Positions 9,272 to 18,500 of a DNA stretch of 64,000 bases are shown here, in pieces. The DNA is from an uncultured Luminiphilus sp. (GTDB lineage: Bacteria > Pseudomonadota > Gammaproteobacteria > Pseudomonadales > Halieaceae): positions 1 through 64,000 of the forward strand of contig CALSUB010000001.1 in NCBI GenBank assembly GCA_943789425.1, read 5' to 3'. Position 1 is the stretch's first letter; each line of letters opens with the position of its first letter. The translations under genes were made by a program, and so were the position numbers. A model generated the notes under the pieces. That model was not told the DNA's origin. It ran no database searches and saw nothing but the letters and a program-made list of their open reading frames with translations.

Positions 9272-10012
9272 CCGCTTACCTGTGACACCGTCCGCTGTTT
9301 CGGCTAGCAGCGCAGCATCTGATGCACTCTCTTCATTGGATACCCAGCCTTTTTTGACGCAGTTACTCGCGCAGCAATCCCCATTTGGCGAGCTGGCAGT
9401 GGTATCGAGTTTTGGTGCTGAGAGTGCAGTGTTACTCCACTTGGTCGCAACGGTTAACCCTGAAACCCGCGTGGTGTTTCTCGACACGGGTTTTCATTTC
9501 CCTGAAACCTTAGCCTACCGAGATGAGCTCATTGCTCGGCTGGGGCTGCAAAGGCGCTCAGACCATCGGCATTGATCCGCTGTCAGAAAAGCGCTACGAC
9601 GATGCGGGTACGCTGCATCAAATGGACCCTGATCGCTGTTGCGCGCGTGAGGAAAGTGCAGGTGCTAAGGCGCGCACTGAGACCCTATGGTGGCTGGATT
9701 AGCGGGCAAAAGCAGTTTCATTCGAGCGAGCGTGCTCGGCTGGAGCGTGTCGAATGGGACGACATCTACACTACGTGGAAATTTAATCCGCTGGCCGATT
9801 GGAGTGCAGACCGTATCGCAACTTATCAAGCGGAGCATCGACTTCCGCCGCATCCCCTCGTGAGTGAGGGATACCCCTCAATTGGTTGTGAGCCCTGTAC
9901 GTCTCGGGTGGCGGGCGGAGAGGACATGCGAGCAGGACGTTGGCGAGGGCAAGATAAGTTAGAGTGCGGACTGCACCGGAACCCCAATGTCATTGCGGTC
10001 TCATCGCGGTGA
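9261..10012 (+). CDS. cysH: Adenylyl-sulfate (APS) reductase, CysH family, two frameshifts
   Basis: Reduces APS to sulfite and AMP using thioredoxin. Three frames join into one 249-residue protein: VVSSFGAESAVLLH (nucleotide-binding loop), then GIDPLSEKRYDDAG, then CCALRKVQVLRRAL and GWISGQKQFHSSE. The C-terminus has the cluster pair GCEPCT and the catalytic ECGLH. The CC...CxxC set marks the iron-sulfur APS-reductase type, not the cluster-free PAPS reductase. The breaks are an extra A in 9550-9552 and an extra base near 9645. Being second-last in the cys operon fits the role. The enzymatic call is strong; the breaks are likely artefacts. Confidence 0.9.
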
Positions 10013-10020
10013 GTAATCTG

Positions 10021-10355
10021 ATGGATACCGTCAGGATAGATCATCACGGCTGTTTTATGACACCGCAGGATAAGGGGGCGCGCGTGTCGACAAGCAAGTC
10101 GCGGACGTGACATCGCTATCGATGTTGGATGCGTGGCTAGCAGAACCTGTGATTGCGTTGGTCGTGGACAACTTCTCAGATGGTCGGGTTTTCACGCTCG
10201 CGAGACAGCTTCGATTGATCGGCTTTAAAGGGCGCCTTGAGGTAGTTGGGGATCTGTTGCCAGATCAGTTGCCCATGCTGCTTGAGGCGGGGGTCGATGT
10301 ATTAGAGATCAGTGCCCAACATGCCCGGCGATGCGATGAGGCCCAATGGACGTAA
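10021..10355 (+). CDS. DUF934 protein of the sulfite-reduction operon, probably frameshifted
   Basis: The readable core from about 10092 (DKQVADVTSLSM, LVVDNFSDGRVFTLARQLRL, GRLEVVGDLLPDQLPMLLEAGVDVLEI) matches DUF934, which accompanies cysI and cysH in many proteobacteria. ATG 10021, with GGTGAG 7 bases upstream, starts MDTVRIDHHGC in another frame. The two join if one base is missing near 10085, giving about 111 residues. The frame open in the raw sequence begins only at GTG 10107. Its biochemical role is not established; partnership with sulfite reductase is inferred from gene order. Confidence 0.7.
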
Positions 10356-10444
10356 AGGCGGCACAGTGGGCGGATCAAGGCCTGCGCAGGGTAGGTTTGG
10401 TTATCAGCACCATAACGGCAGGGCTGTCCGCGTCCGCGAGAGGC

Positions 10445-11494
10445 TTAGCGCAGGCCCGCGTTAATTGAGTCGAGGAAGCGAGAGCCCGGGCACAAGTCAC
10501 GCTGAGACATCGTATTCAGCGGCTTGGAGGCAGTTTGTAGCACATCGTGGAGCTCCTCGCTGTCGCGATTAATATAGAGTAATCCAGTTAAGATGCGGTC
10601 CTGCTTACTGTGATGCGCAATCGCATCCAGCGCAGATTGTGCGTCCTCGATGTTGTATTCGTTGTTCACCTTTTGCAAGCGCAAAACCGACCCGTCATGT
10701 AAGCACACCTCTTGCACCATGCCGGCGTCGTAGCTGGTCGTGATAGCCTCTCTGCGTGGCACGAAGTCGACCGGCATCGCCTCATTGTGTTCGCGGAAAT
10801 TAGCGTAGCTCTTCGTTGAGCCCTGATGGTTGTTAAAGGTGACGCAGGGTGAAATGACATCCAGTAAAGCGAATCCGCGATGACTGATTGCGGCCTTAAT
10901 GAGCGGGACCAGTTGCGCTTTATCACCGGAGAAGCTGCGCCCCACAAAGGTGGCGCCGACCTCAATCCCTAAGCGCACCAAATCGATGGGCATATAGGGA
11001 TTGATATCCCCTTTTTTGCTGACAGAGTCGGTATCCATGGTGGCAGAATCTTGCCCTTTAGTGAGCCCATAGCAGCCGTTGTTTTCGACGATATAGGTCA
11101 TGTTTAGATTGCGGCGCATCACATGTGCAAACTGACCCATACCAATCGAAGCGGTATCGCCATCTCCAGAGACGCCGATGTAAATGAGGTCTCTATTGGC
11201 CACGTTGGCGCCTGTGGCGACGGAGGGCATTCGCCCGTGCACGCTATTGAAACTGTGGGAGCCACTGAGAAAATAGGCGGGCGTTTTTGATGAGCAGCCT
11301 ATACCAGAGAGCTTGGCAACCCGGTGCGGTTCAATCGAGAGCTCAAAACAAGCGTCGATGATCGCGGCGCTAATTGAGTCGTGCCCACAGCCAGCGCAGA
11401 GCGTGGACAACCCGCCCTCATAATCACGGCGCGTACAGCCAACCTCGTTGGTTTTGGAGTCGGGATGACGAAAGGCGGGTTTAGCATAAGTCAT
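10445..11494 (-). CDS. korB: 2-oxoacid:ferredoxin oxidoreductase, beta (TPP) subunit
   Basis: TPP-binding catalytic subunit, probably acting on 2-oxoglutarate or a related 2-oxoacid with ferredoxin as acceptor. The 349 residues carry CAGCGHDSISAAI, LSGIGCSSKTPAYF, the TPP/Mg motif GDGDTASIGMGQF ending NNGCYGLTKGQ, and SPCVTFNNHQGS. Its ATG overlaps the alpha-subunit stop by one base (TAATG), so translation is coupled. It is last in a three-gene operon. 2-oxoglutarate is the likeliest substrate by resemblance to KorB, but other 2-oxoacids cannot be excluded. Confidence 0.88.
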   Translation of the reverse strand: MTYAKPAFRHPDSKTNEVGCTRRDYEGGLSTLCAGCGHDSISAAIIDACFELSIEPHRVAKLSGIGCSSKTPAYFLSGSHSFNSVHGRMPSVATGANVANRDLIYIGVSGDGDTASIGMGQFAHVMRRNLNMTYIVENNGCYGLTKGQDSATMDTDSVSKKGDINPYMPIDLVRLGIEVGATFVGRSFSGDKAQLVPLIKAAISHRGFALLDVISPCVTFNNHQGSTKSYANFREHNEAMPVDFVPRREAITTSYDAGMVQEVCLHDGSVLRLQKVNNEYNIEDAQSALDAIAHHSKQDRILTGLLYINRDSEELHDVLQTASKPLNTMSQRDLCPGSRFLDSINAGLR

Positions 11495-13365
11495 TAGGCG
11501 ATGTCCTTTTCTTGAGGCACCAGTGGTGTGACATTGTTGACGCCCAAATGCCCCCTGATCACGGCAGCAATTTTTCGTGCGGTCACGGGGAGCCCGTCGT
11601 ATTCCACCACCGAGACCAGCTTGGCGTTGGCTTCAACATTGGTTTCGTTAAGCAGTAAGCGTCGCATCTGCCCGTCTCTATTTTGCTCAATGACAAAGAT
11701 GCGATCGTGCGCCTCAATAAAGTCTTCGACTTCTTGCGTGAAGGGGAAAGATCGCAGTCGCAGGGTGTCGAGATGAATGCCTTCTTTTTCAAGCGTCTCT
11801 AATGCTTCATAGGCGGGCGATGCGGTAGTGCCAAAGAATAGCAGCGCGTCCTGGGTGGGCGCGTCTGCCATTTTAATCTTGGCTTCAGGCACCAATGATT
11901 TTGCTGTTTCGAATTTTTGCAATAGCCGGTCCATGTTGCGCACATAGACATCACCGTCTTCGGTGTAAGCGGCGTACTCGTCTCTCGAGCTGCCCCGTGT
12001 GAAGTAAGCGCCCTTGGTTGGATGCGCTCCGGGATAGGTTCGGTACGGGATACCGTCGCCATCTAGGTCGAGATAACGACCAAACCGCTCGGTCATTGCC
12101 TCGAGCTCCTCTCCCGTCAGCACTTTCCCCCGGTCATAACGATAACTGTCGTCGAATTCCAAAGGCGGCGACATCCATTCATTCATCCCGAGATCGAGGT
12201 CACTCATCAGAATGACGGGTGTTTGTAAGCGCTCAGCTAGGTCAAAGGCCTCAACTGTCATGCTGAAGCATTCGGCTGGCGTGGCGGGAAAGAGCAGTAC
12301 GTGCTTGGTATCTCCATGCGAAGCATAGGCGGCGGCAAAAATATCCGATTGTTGGGTGCGCGTTGGCATCCCGGTCGAAGGGCCTGCGCGTTGCACGTCA
12401 ACGAGTACGGCGGGCACTTCGGCGAAATAGGCGAGACCCAAAAACTCACTCATCAATGAGATGCCCGGTCCGCTGGTTGCCGTGAAGGCGCGAGCACCGT
12501 TCCAATTCGCGCCAATCACCATGCCCATGGCCGAGAGTTCATCTTCGGCTTGAACGATCGCGTAGTTTTTCTTGCCCGTCCCTGGGTCAATTCTCAACCG
12601 TCGGCAGTATTTTTCGAACGCATCCACCACTGATGTCGATGGCGTAATGGGATACCAAGCCGCTACCGTTGCACCAGCATAGACGGCTCCTAGTGCCGTG
12701 GCGGTGTTGCCATCCATGAGAATTTGATCAAATTCCTCTATGTGCTTAGGTGTTTGCTCTCCGGCTTTTAGGTGGATTCCCAGCGGACAGGTGAAATGGG
12801 TAGACGCATACTGATGACCCATTTCTAAGGCGTGGATATTTGGGGTAATCAGTTTTTCTTTGCCCTTAAATTGCTCGCGGACAAGGTCTTTCAATATCGC
12901 GAAATCGATATTGAGCAGTGCCGCGAGGGCGCCCACGTAAATGACATTCTTAAAAAGCTGCCGTTGGCGAGAGTCGGTATATTCGCGCAAGCACATTTCG
13001 GTCAGTGGTATGCCGAGATAGTTCACGTCACGACGGACATGTCGAAGGTCCAGCGGTTTGGTGGTGTCGTAGACCATATAGCCACCTGGTTCCACCTCGG
13101 ACACATCCTTTGCGAAGCTCTGTGGGTTGACGCTGATCATCATATCAACACCGCCGCGCCGGCCGAGATAGCCATCTCGACTGACACGCACCTCGTACCA
13201 GGTTGGCAGGCCTTGAATATTCGAAGGGAAAATATTGCGCGGACTGACGGGGATCCCCATGCGGAAGATCGCTTTGGCAAACATGCCATTGGCGCTTGCA
13301 GACCCGGTGCCGTTGACGTTGGCAAATTTGATCACAAAATCATTAATCGATTCTTTGGGTTGCAT
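11494..13365 (-). CDS. korA: 2-oxoacid:ferredoxin oxidoreductase, fused gamma-alpha subunit
   Basis: A 623-residue partner of KorB. The N-terminal gamma domain (about residues 1-190) has NGTGSASANGMFAKAIFRMG. The alpha domain begins near residue 215 (NTATALGAVYAGATVAAWYPITPST), followed by EDELSAMGMVIGANWNGARAFTATSGPG, typical of KorA. The C-terminal region contains the convertase fold (LFFGTTASPAYEALETLEKEGI). It overlaps korB by one base and is 2 bases from the flavoprotein gene upstream, so all three form one transcript. The gamma-alpha fusion is a known arrangement and is not abnormal here. Confidence 0.9.
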   Translation of the reverse strand: MQPKESINDFVIKFANVNGTGSASANGMFAKAIFRMGIPVSPRNIFPSNIQGLPTWYEVRVSRDGYLGRRGGVDMMISVNPQSFAKDVSEVEPGGYMVYDTTKPLDLRHVRRDVNYLGIPLTEMCLREYTDSRQRQLFKNVIYVGALAALLNIDFAILKDLVREQFKGKEKLITPNIHALEMGHQYASTHFTCPLGIHLKAGEQTPKHIEEFDQILMDGNTATALGAVYAGATVAAWYPITPSTSVVDAFEKYCRRLRIDPGTGKKNYAIVQAEDELSAMGMVIGANWNGARAFTATSGPGISLMSEFLGLAYFAEVPAVLVDVQRAGPSTGMPTRTQQSDIFAAAYASHGDTKHVLLFPATPAECFSMTVEAFDLAERLQTPVILMSDLDLGMNEWMSPPLEFDDSYRYDRGKVLTGEELEAMTERFGRYLDLDGDGIPYRTYPGAHPTKGAYFTRGSSRDEYAAYTEDGDVYVRNMDRLLQKFETAKSLVPEAKIKMADAPTQDALLFFGTTASPAYEALETLEKEGIHLDTLRLRSFPFTQEVEDFIEAHDRIFVIEQNRDGQMRRLLLNETNVEANAKLVSVVEYDGLPVTARKIAAVIRGHLGVNNVTPLVPQEKDIA

Positions 13366-13367
13366 AC

Positions 13368-15146
13368 TTAGCCCGCCTTAGTAACCGAGTAAAGGAATCG
13401 CTGCATGTCCCAGGCGCCAGTGGGGCAACGTTCTGCACATAGGCCACAGTGCAGGCACACATTCTCGTCCTTGACCATGACGCGCTGCGTTTGCACCAGT
13501 GCTTCGGAGACATAAAGATCCTGTGTTGTGTCATTGGCGGGGGCGCGAAGGGTCCGACGCAGCGCGTCTTCATCGGCGTTATCAATGAAGTTGATGCAGT
13601 CAGTAGGACAGATATCAGTGCAGCCATCGCATTCAATACACTTTGCACCGTCAAAGACAGTCTGCACATCGCAATTAAGACACCGTTCGGCTTCGCGGTA
13701 AGCTGCGTTGATATCAAAGCCGAGCTCCACCTCAACCTTGCGATCCTTGAGTGCGGTGACTTTATCAACGTGGGGCACCTTCTCACGGAGGTCCACGGTC
13801 ACCAGATTGTCATAGCTCCACTCATGCACGCCCATTTTTTGGCTGATGAGGTTCACGCCGGGGGCCGGGCGTTTGTGGGTCGACTTGCCTGATAGGAAAA
13901 GATCAATCGACACTGCAGCCTGATGCCCATGCGCGACGGCGGTGATGATATTTTCAGGGCCAAAGGCAGCGTCACCCCCAAAGAACACCTTGGGATTGCT
14001 TGATTGGAATGTTCGCTTATCGACCTGAGGCATGTCCCACTTGCCGAACTCGATACCTAGGTCACGCTCTATCCAGGGGAATGCATTATCTTGGCCAATG
14101 GCAATGAGTACTTCGTCGGCGGCAAAAAAGATTTCCTCGCCCGTTGGGACGAGATTGCGCTTGCCCGCCGAGTCATAAACCACGTCAACTTTGTCAAAGC
14201 GCATGCCGGTTAACTTGCCATCTTCGTGGACAAACTCCTTTGGCACGTGGTTGTTGAGTATTGGAATGTCCTCTTCTTGAGCATCCTCGATTTCCCACGG
14301 TGAGGCCTTCATCCGCGCAAACTCGGAGCGCACGACCACCTTGACATCTTCTCCACCGAGTCGACGTGCTGTCCGACAGCAGTCCATCGCTGTATTACCA
14401 CCGCCCAGTACTAAGACGCGCTTGCCCACTTTCTGAATGTGTTCAAAGGCGACGGATCCCAGCCATTCGATACCCACATGAATTTGTTTCTCACATTCTT
14501 GCCGACCGGGTAGATCCAGGTCGCTGCCTCGAGGGGCGCCGGTGCCGACAAAAATGGCGTCGTAACCTTTGTCGATGATCGATTTAAGGCTTTCCACGTA
14601 GGTGTCAAAGTGCGATTGAATGCCCATGTTGAGCACGTAGTCGACTTCCTCGTCGAGCACCTCCGGTGGCAGCCGGAAAGAAGGAATTTGGCTGCGCATG
14701 AAGCCGCCCCCTGCAGGTTGGCTGTCATATAAGTCTAATTGGTAGCCCAACGGAGCTAGGTCTCGTGCCACAGTCAAGGAAGCGGGGCCGCCGCCGATCA
14801 AAGCAATCCGTTTGCCGTTTTTCTGTCGCGGGATGCTGGGAAGGCGATCGGTAATCGAGCCTTTATTGTCCGCAGCCACCCGCTTGAGCCGGCAAATGGC
14901 GACGGGCTCTTCCTCGACGCGTCCACGCCGACAAGCGGGCTCGCAGGGCCTATCGCAGGTGCGGCCTAGAATGCCGGGAAACACGTTCGATTCCCAGTTC
15001 ACCATGTAGGCGTCGTCATAGCGCTCTTGAGCGATGAGACGAATGTATTCAGGAACCGGCGTGTGCGCAGGACACGCATACTGGCAATCGACCACTTTAT
15101 GGAAATATTCCGGGTCTCGGAGATCAGTTGGTTTCACGTTATTCAC
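13368..15146 (-). CDS. GltD-like FAD/NAD(P) oxidoreductase with two [4Fe-4S] clusters
   Basis: A 592-residue flavoprotein of the glutamate-synthase small-subunit/NfnB superfamily. The N-terminal cluster domain has CQYACPAHTPVPEY and GRTCDRPCEPACRRG. The FAD loop is IALIGGGPASLTVARDLA and the NAD(P) loop is VLVLGGGNTAMDCCRTARRLGG. The C-terminus adds two ferredoxin motifs, CIECDGCTDICPTDC and CLHCGLCAERCPTGAW. It is first in the operon with korA and korB, which suggests it passes electrons between the 2-oxoacid oxidoreductase and NAD(P)H, directly or through ferredoxin. That coupling is inferred; no gltB partner is nearby. Confidence 0.85.
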   Translation of the reverse strand: MNNVKPTDLRDPEYFHKVVDCQYACPAHTPVPEYIRLIAQERYDDAYMVNWESNVFPGILGRTCDRPCEPACRRGRVEEEPVAICRLKRVAADNKGSITDRLPSIPRQKNGKRIALIGGGPASLTVARDLAPLGYQLDLYDSQPAGGGFMRSQIPSFRLPPEVLDEEVDYVLNMGIQSHFDTYVESLKSIIDKGYDAIFVGTGAPRGSDLDLPGRQECEKQIHVGIEWLGSVAFEHIQKVGKRVLVLGGGNTAMDCCRTARRLGGEDVKVVVRSEFARMKASPWEIEDAQEEDIPILNNHVPKEFVHEDGKLTGMRFDKVDVVYDSAGKRNLVPTGEEIFFAADEVLIAIGQDNAFPWIERDLGIEFGKWDMPQVDKRTFQSSNPKVFFGGDAAFGPENIITAVAHGHQAAVSIDLFLSGKSTHKRPAPGVNLISQKMGVHEWSYDNLVTVDLREKVPHVDKVTALKDRKVEVELGFDINAAYREAERCLNCDVQTVFDGAKCIECDGCTDICPTDCINFIDNADEDALRRTLRAPANDTTQDLYVSEALVQTQRVMVKDENVCLHCGLCAERCPTGAWDMQRFLYSVTKAG

Positions 15147-15339
15147 TTCGCCCGACCACTGGCCGCGCCCCCCAAGTGATGATTCTTATCGACAGCGTAG
15201 TCTGTTTTTATAACGTCTAGTCTGACGTCTTAGTTACTTATATCGGATACCTTATCAGTGTTCAATTTTCATTGCGACCGGTCATGAATTGCGCCAATTT
15301 TGCCGCGTTTGTCTCGTCCTCTTGACGTTGTTGACCCGA

Positions 15340-17220
15340 TTACTCAGGCCGGTACCAAATAGGAGAAGAGTAGGCGCGGTCTTGCACCGTGCGCGGTGCG
15401 TCAGCAAAATCGCCACCGAAGTATTTTCGGTCGTATTCGCTCCATCGTGGACGCGGAATTTCGATGGCTCGGGCGTAATAAAAGGCAGCCTGCGAGGCGT
15501 CAAACTCGGGGTCAGTCCATTGCGCACTCAGTTGCACGGCGCCGATCGTATTCGAAAACGTCACTGCCTCTAAGTCGACAGTGCTGCCAACCAGTTCTGG
15601 CTGCCCGGTTGCGGGATCAATCTCACGATCGTCAGAGAGCGCCACGTAATAAATTTGCTCATGCGTGTCGCCCTTGGCATCGATCCAGCCTTTAATGATC
15701 TGTACTTGATCTAAATTAGCCGCGTCGGGGTCTTTCATTGCCTGCACCATAAACGTTGGAGCAGTCGCGTCTCGCTGTTCGGACAACTCGCCACCCATGG
15801 GCACACCGTCGCGATAGCCAATTGTCTCAAAGTAGGGGCTGTGGACACTATCATCAGCAAACTGCCAGCCGCCGAAAAAGCGCAACACAATGCGTGAGCC
15901 GGTGGTGGCATACACTTCGCGACGTTTCATGCTCGCGAAGAGATCGTCGCGCGTATTGTCGGGTGCCCAAACGGCTGCAAGACCTGAGGCGCCTAGCTCC
16001 CAGTCGGCATTGAGCCCGGCCATACGAGAGTCTGGGGTGCGGACTCCCGGTTCAGAGTTGGCGAATTTTCCAAAGAAGTTGTCTTCTTCTGCTGTGGCGA
16101 GCGAGGTGTGATCGTCAGTGCTACCGATCATGCCGAACGCATAAGGGTTCGCGCCAATGGTTTTTTCTAAGGCGAGTCCCCGCTTGAGTGCCGATCGGGC
16201 GTAAGAGCCCGGATACATGTCGGGCGTTGTTTTCACCGTGTTAGAGATGTTGTATTCGTCCCACCGCTCAAACTCGGCAAAGGGATCATCGGGTGATAGG
16301 GAAGGGTGCGTCTCGCTATCGCCTTTTATTTGGGTGACCTCAGCAATCGGCTCCCAACGCATGCGCGCTTCGGCATAATCTTGATCGAGGGGACCGCCGT
16401 CGAGGGTGGTAGTGTCCCACATCAAACCATTACTAAGGTTGCCGTTATGGGGGATTGAGAGCGCTTCCCCACCGGTAATCTGTTCGTATTCGGTCAATGC
16501 TTGCCAGAGCGCCTCTGGGTCACTCGAAGATTGTGCGGAGTAGGGCAACCAGCCGGTTACCACTTCCTCGCTATCTTTCATGATGATGCAGCGATGGAGG
16601 TTGCTGCCGCCTTGCATCGCGGTCCATTCGTAGCCGGTAAAGGCGGTAAATACGCCGGGTTGGTTGAACTCATCGGCGGTGCGAGCAACGTCAGTCCAGA
16701 TTGCACTCCGCAACTCGTCAGGGTAGGCGTCTCTTGCGGGGTTGGGATCATTAATGCTGTTGACGAAAGCAATAATCGGGTTACTCGACGCCACTCGCGT
16801 TGGGTCCGTTTCATTGGGGTCAGGCCTGGGGGCGTACAGTGATGCCCATGTTTTGCCCAGCAGTGTCGCAGTGAGCCTGGGATCCTCTATGGTGAACATG
16901 CGATAGAGACCCATAAATTCTGCGTGGTCAGTAACGGATAAGAAATCCAGCGGGCGCTTCAGCTGAGCGGGTAAGCCGTTCGAGGCAATCACCTTTTCTC
17001 CCCGCGCAAATCGGTAGGCGTCTGCGCTGGTTAACAGTAAATTGCCCATCGAATGGGCGTCGGCTGAGATATTAGAGTGAAGATGAAGATCGCCAAAAAA
17101 GACTTGCTTCGGATAGTCGGTGTCGATCCCGGTTGAGTAACTGTTCTCGGAGGCGCCGACGCCCAGTGATAGGCAGGCTAAGCAGGCCGACAATGCGGCG
17201 GGTAGTCTGGTAGGCGACAT
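15340..17220 (-). CDS. Exported DUF3604 protein (PHP-like metallo-phosphoesterase fold)
   Basis: A 626-residue protein with a Sec signal peptide ending near ALSACLACLSLGVGA. DUF3604 motifs run throughout: FFGDLHLHSNISADAHSMGN, FLSVTDHAEFMG, SIPHNGNLSNG and IGSTDDHTSLA, whose histidines and aspartates resemble PHP metal ligands. The C-terminus (YARAIEIPRPRWSEYD) is typical. No substrate is established for most of the family; periplasmic location is inferred from the signal. It sits alone between the kor operon and tRNA-Cys. The 193-bp gap on the kor side shows nothing I can assign. Confidence 0.85.
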   Translation of the reverse strand: MSPTRLPAALSACLACLSLGVGASENSYSTGIDTDYPKQVFFGDLHLHSNISADAHSMGNLLLTSADAYRFARGEKVIASNGLPAQLKRPLDFLSVTDHAEFMGLYRMFTIEDPRLTATLLGKTWASLYAPRPDPNETDPTRVASSNPIIAFVNSINDPNPARDAYPDELRSAIWTDVARTADEFNQPGVFTAFTGYEWTAMQGGSNLHRCIIMKDSEEVVTGWLPYSAQSSSDPEALWQALTEYEQITGGEALSIPHNGNLSNGLMWDTTTLDGGPLDQDYAEARMRWEPIAEVTQIKGDSETHPSLSPDDPFAEFERWDEYNISNTVKTTPDMYPGSYARSALKRGLALEKTIGANPYAFGMIGSTDDHTSLATAEEDNFFGKFANSEPGVRTPDSRMAGLNADWELGASGLAAVWAPDNTRDDLFASMKRREVYATTGSRIVLRFFGGWQFADDSVHSPYFETIGYRDGVPMGGELSEQRDATAPTFMVQAMKDPDAANLDQVQIIKGWIDAKGDTHEQIYYVALSDDREIDPATGQPELVGSTVDLEAVTFSNTIGAVQLSAQWTDPEFDASQAAFYYARAIEIPRPRWSEYDRKYFGGDFADAPRTVQDRAYSSPIWYRPE

Positions 17221-17387
17221 GGGTAAGCTCTCTTATTTTTTGAGCGCTAAGCTTACCTTGTGGGCGTTCAAAAGTATTGTGATGCGGCGATCGGTTACCT
17301 TTTCGCTTTTGCGCGTGGCTGTGTATAATCCGCGGCCGTGGCGGGGTACCCTCCGTCACCGTTGCGGTCGATTGATGGCAACGATAA

Positions 17388-17461
17388 GGCTCGGTGGCAG
17401 AGTGGTAATGCAGCGGATTGCAAATCCGTCAACGCCGGTTCGATTCCGACCCGAGCCTCCA
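17388..17461 (+). tRNA. tRNA-Cys (GCA)
   Basis: GGCTCGG (17388-17394) pairs with CCGAGCC (17451-17457), followed by discriminator T and an encoded CCA. The anticodon arm has stem GCGGA/TCCGT around TTGCAAA, giving anticodon GCA. The T-arm contains GGTTCGATTCC. The U discriminator agrees with tRNA-Cys identity. No copy of its 3' end was found downstream, so there is no sign it serves as an attachment site. Confidence 0.97.
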
Positions 17462-17586
17462 AAATACAAAGCAATAATCGCGTGGTACCAGACGGTACTG
17501 CGCATTGCGATAATCTACTCCCCAACCCATTCCCTGATGTGCAACGTTCAAGCGCATTGGTTTGGGGGGAGATGTATTGGTCTGGA

Positions 17587-17748
17587 TTACTCGTCGGGTA
17601 GCTTCTTCATGACTTCGAACAGCCTATCCATGATGTCTGTCACATCACCCGCTAGTTCTTCTCGTTCAGCCATTGGTGCATTGCCGAAGTCGATTGCTCC
17701 TTGAAGCTTCCGCAACCTATTCATCAATTCTTGAAGTTCAGCTTTCAT
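17587..17748 (-). CDS. Hypothetical 53-residue helical protein
   Basis: An uninterrupted ATG-to-TAA frame of 54 codons. It encodes a charged, leucine-rich peptide beginning MKAELQELMNRLRKLQ and ending FEVMKKLPDE, with heptad-like spacing that suggests an amphipathic helix or short coiled coil. The upstream Shine-Dalgarno is weak. I do not recognise the family. It lies in the gene-poor 1 kb beyond tRNA-Cys, beside two small membrane proteins on the same strand. It could be chance, but its composition looks protein-like. Confidence 0.4.
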   Translation of the reverse strand: MKAELQELMNRLRKLQGAIDFGNAPMAEREELAGDVTDIMDRLFEVMKKLPDE

Positions 17749-17900
17749 GTTCTCTGCCAGATGCAACGGATGGTGGGGGAGAGCATATCAGGCTCAGTGA
17801 GGCTGGCTTTGGTTCGCAGAGATTGCCGCCCGGGGAGAGGGGCGAGACTTGTTTATTCGCTGAAAGGCGTTATCTCTGGATACACCAGGTGAAACCGGTG

Positions 17901-18155
17901 TCATCCACGCCACGGGAGAATTGCGACCCTGCCTGTTACTAGGTAAAGCAACAGCCATACGGTGGGAGCGAATCCGTAGTAAATGAATTCATTCTGATAA
18001 ACGCTAGCGTAATCACTGATGAAGCGGCCCACCTCGCTAGTCGGTATGGGTAGAGAACTGTTCATTTCATCTGCTATTCCGATGATTAACAGGACGAAAT
18101 GAACCAATGCCCACCACGATAGGATGACTGCCAGTCTGTTCGTTATTGCGCTCAT
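17901..18155 (-). CDS. Small two-helix membrane protein, copy A
   Basis: An 84-residue protein with one hydrophobic helix at about 8-27 (AVILSWWALVHFVLLIIGIA) and another at about 62-80 (FAPTVWLLLYLVTGRVAIL). The tail is PWRG. A strong Shine-Dalgarno (AGAGGTGAGG) precedes the ATG. It is clearly related to the next small gene: both share an N-terminal LSW.A helix and a C-terminal W.LLY..TG....PW ending. The function is unknown. The tail suggests the C-terminus lies just outside the bilayer. Confidence 0.7.
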   Translation of the reverse strand: MSAITNRLAVILSWWALVHFVLLIIGIADEMNSSLPIPTSEVGRFISDYASVYQNEFIYYGFAPTVWLLLYLVTGRVAILPWRG

Positions 18156-18221
18156 AACCTCACCTCTTTTGCCTATGCTGTCAGAAACGGCTGTTCAGCT
18201 CACTACCAATAGGTGACAAAT

Positions 18222-18443
18222 TCAGTGTGTTCTCCAAGGCACGATTCTAGTGTGCCCTGTCAGCATGTAGAGCAAGAACCAAGCGATGGGGGAGACGCCG
18301 ACGAGCAGCCACTCAGTGCTGTTGCCAGGCATCTGTGCCTGCCAGCCCTGCGTAAAGCCGCCAATGACAATCGCGCCAATGACGAAATTGGCCCACGCAA
18401 AGGCACTCCAAGACAGCATAAAAATGAGTCGTGCTTTGAGCAT
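18222..18443 (-). CDS. Small two-helix membrane protein, copy B
   Basis: A 73-residue paralogue of the neighbouring small protein. It has helix one near residues 5-28 (RLIFMLSWSAFAWANFVIGA), helix two near 46-64 (LLVGVSPIAWFLLYMLTG), and a tail HTRIVPWRTH matching copy A's GRVAILPWRG. TAGGAG lies about 9 bases before the ATG. The two genes are 66 bases apart on the same strand, a tandem duplication. No function is known to me. Confidence 0.7.
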   Translation of the reverse strand: MLKARLIFMLSWSAFAWANFVIGAIVIGGFTQGWQAQMPGNSTEWLLVGVSPIAWFLLYMLTGHTRIVPWRTH

Positions 18444-18500
18444 CTTCGTCGCTCCTAAAGTGATCAGCGAAGCTTGTCTACACTCCCGCAGCGGCCTGCA

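Noticed and set aside
12832-13892. Two plus-strand open frames in the kor operon
   Set aside because: They overlap KorA and the flavoprotein in antisense and contain no domain.
17388-18500. tRNA-Cys as integration site for a mobile element
   Set aside because: No integrase, no repeat of the tRNA 3' end and no change of gene content typical of an island were seen.
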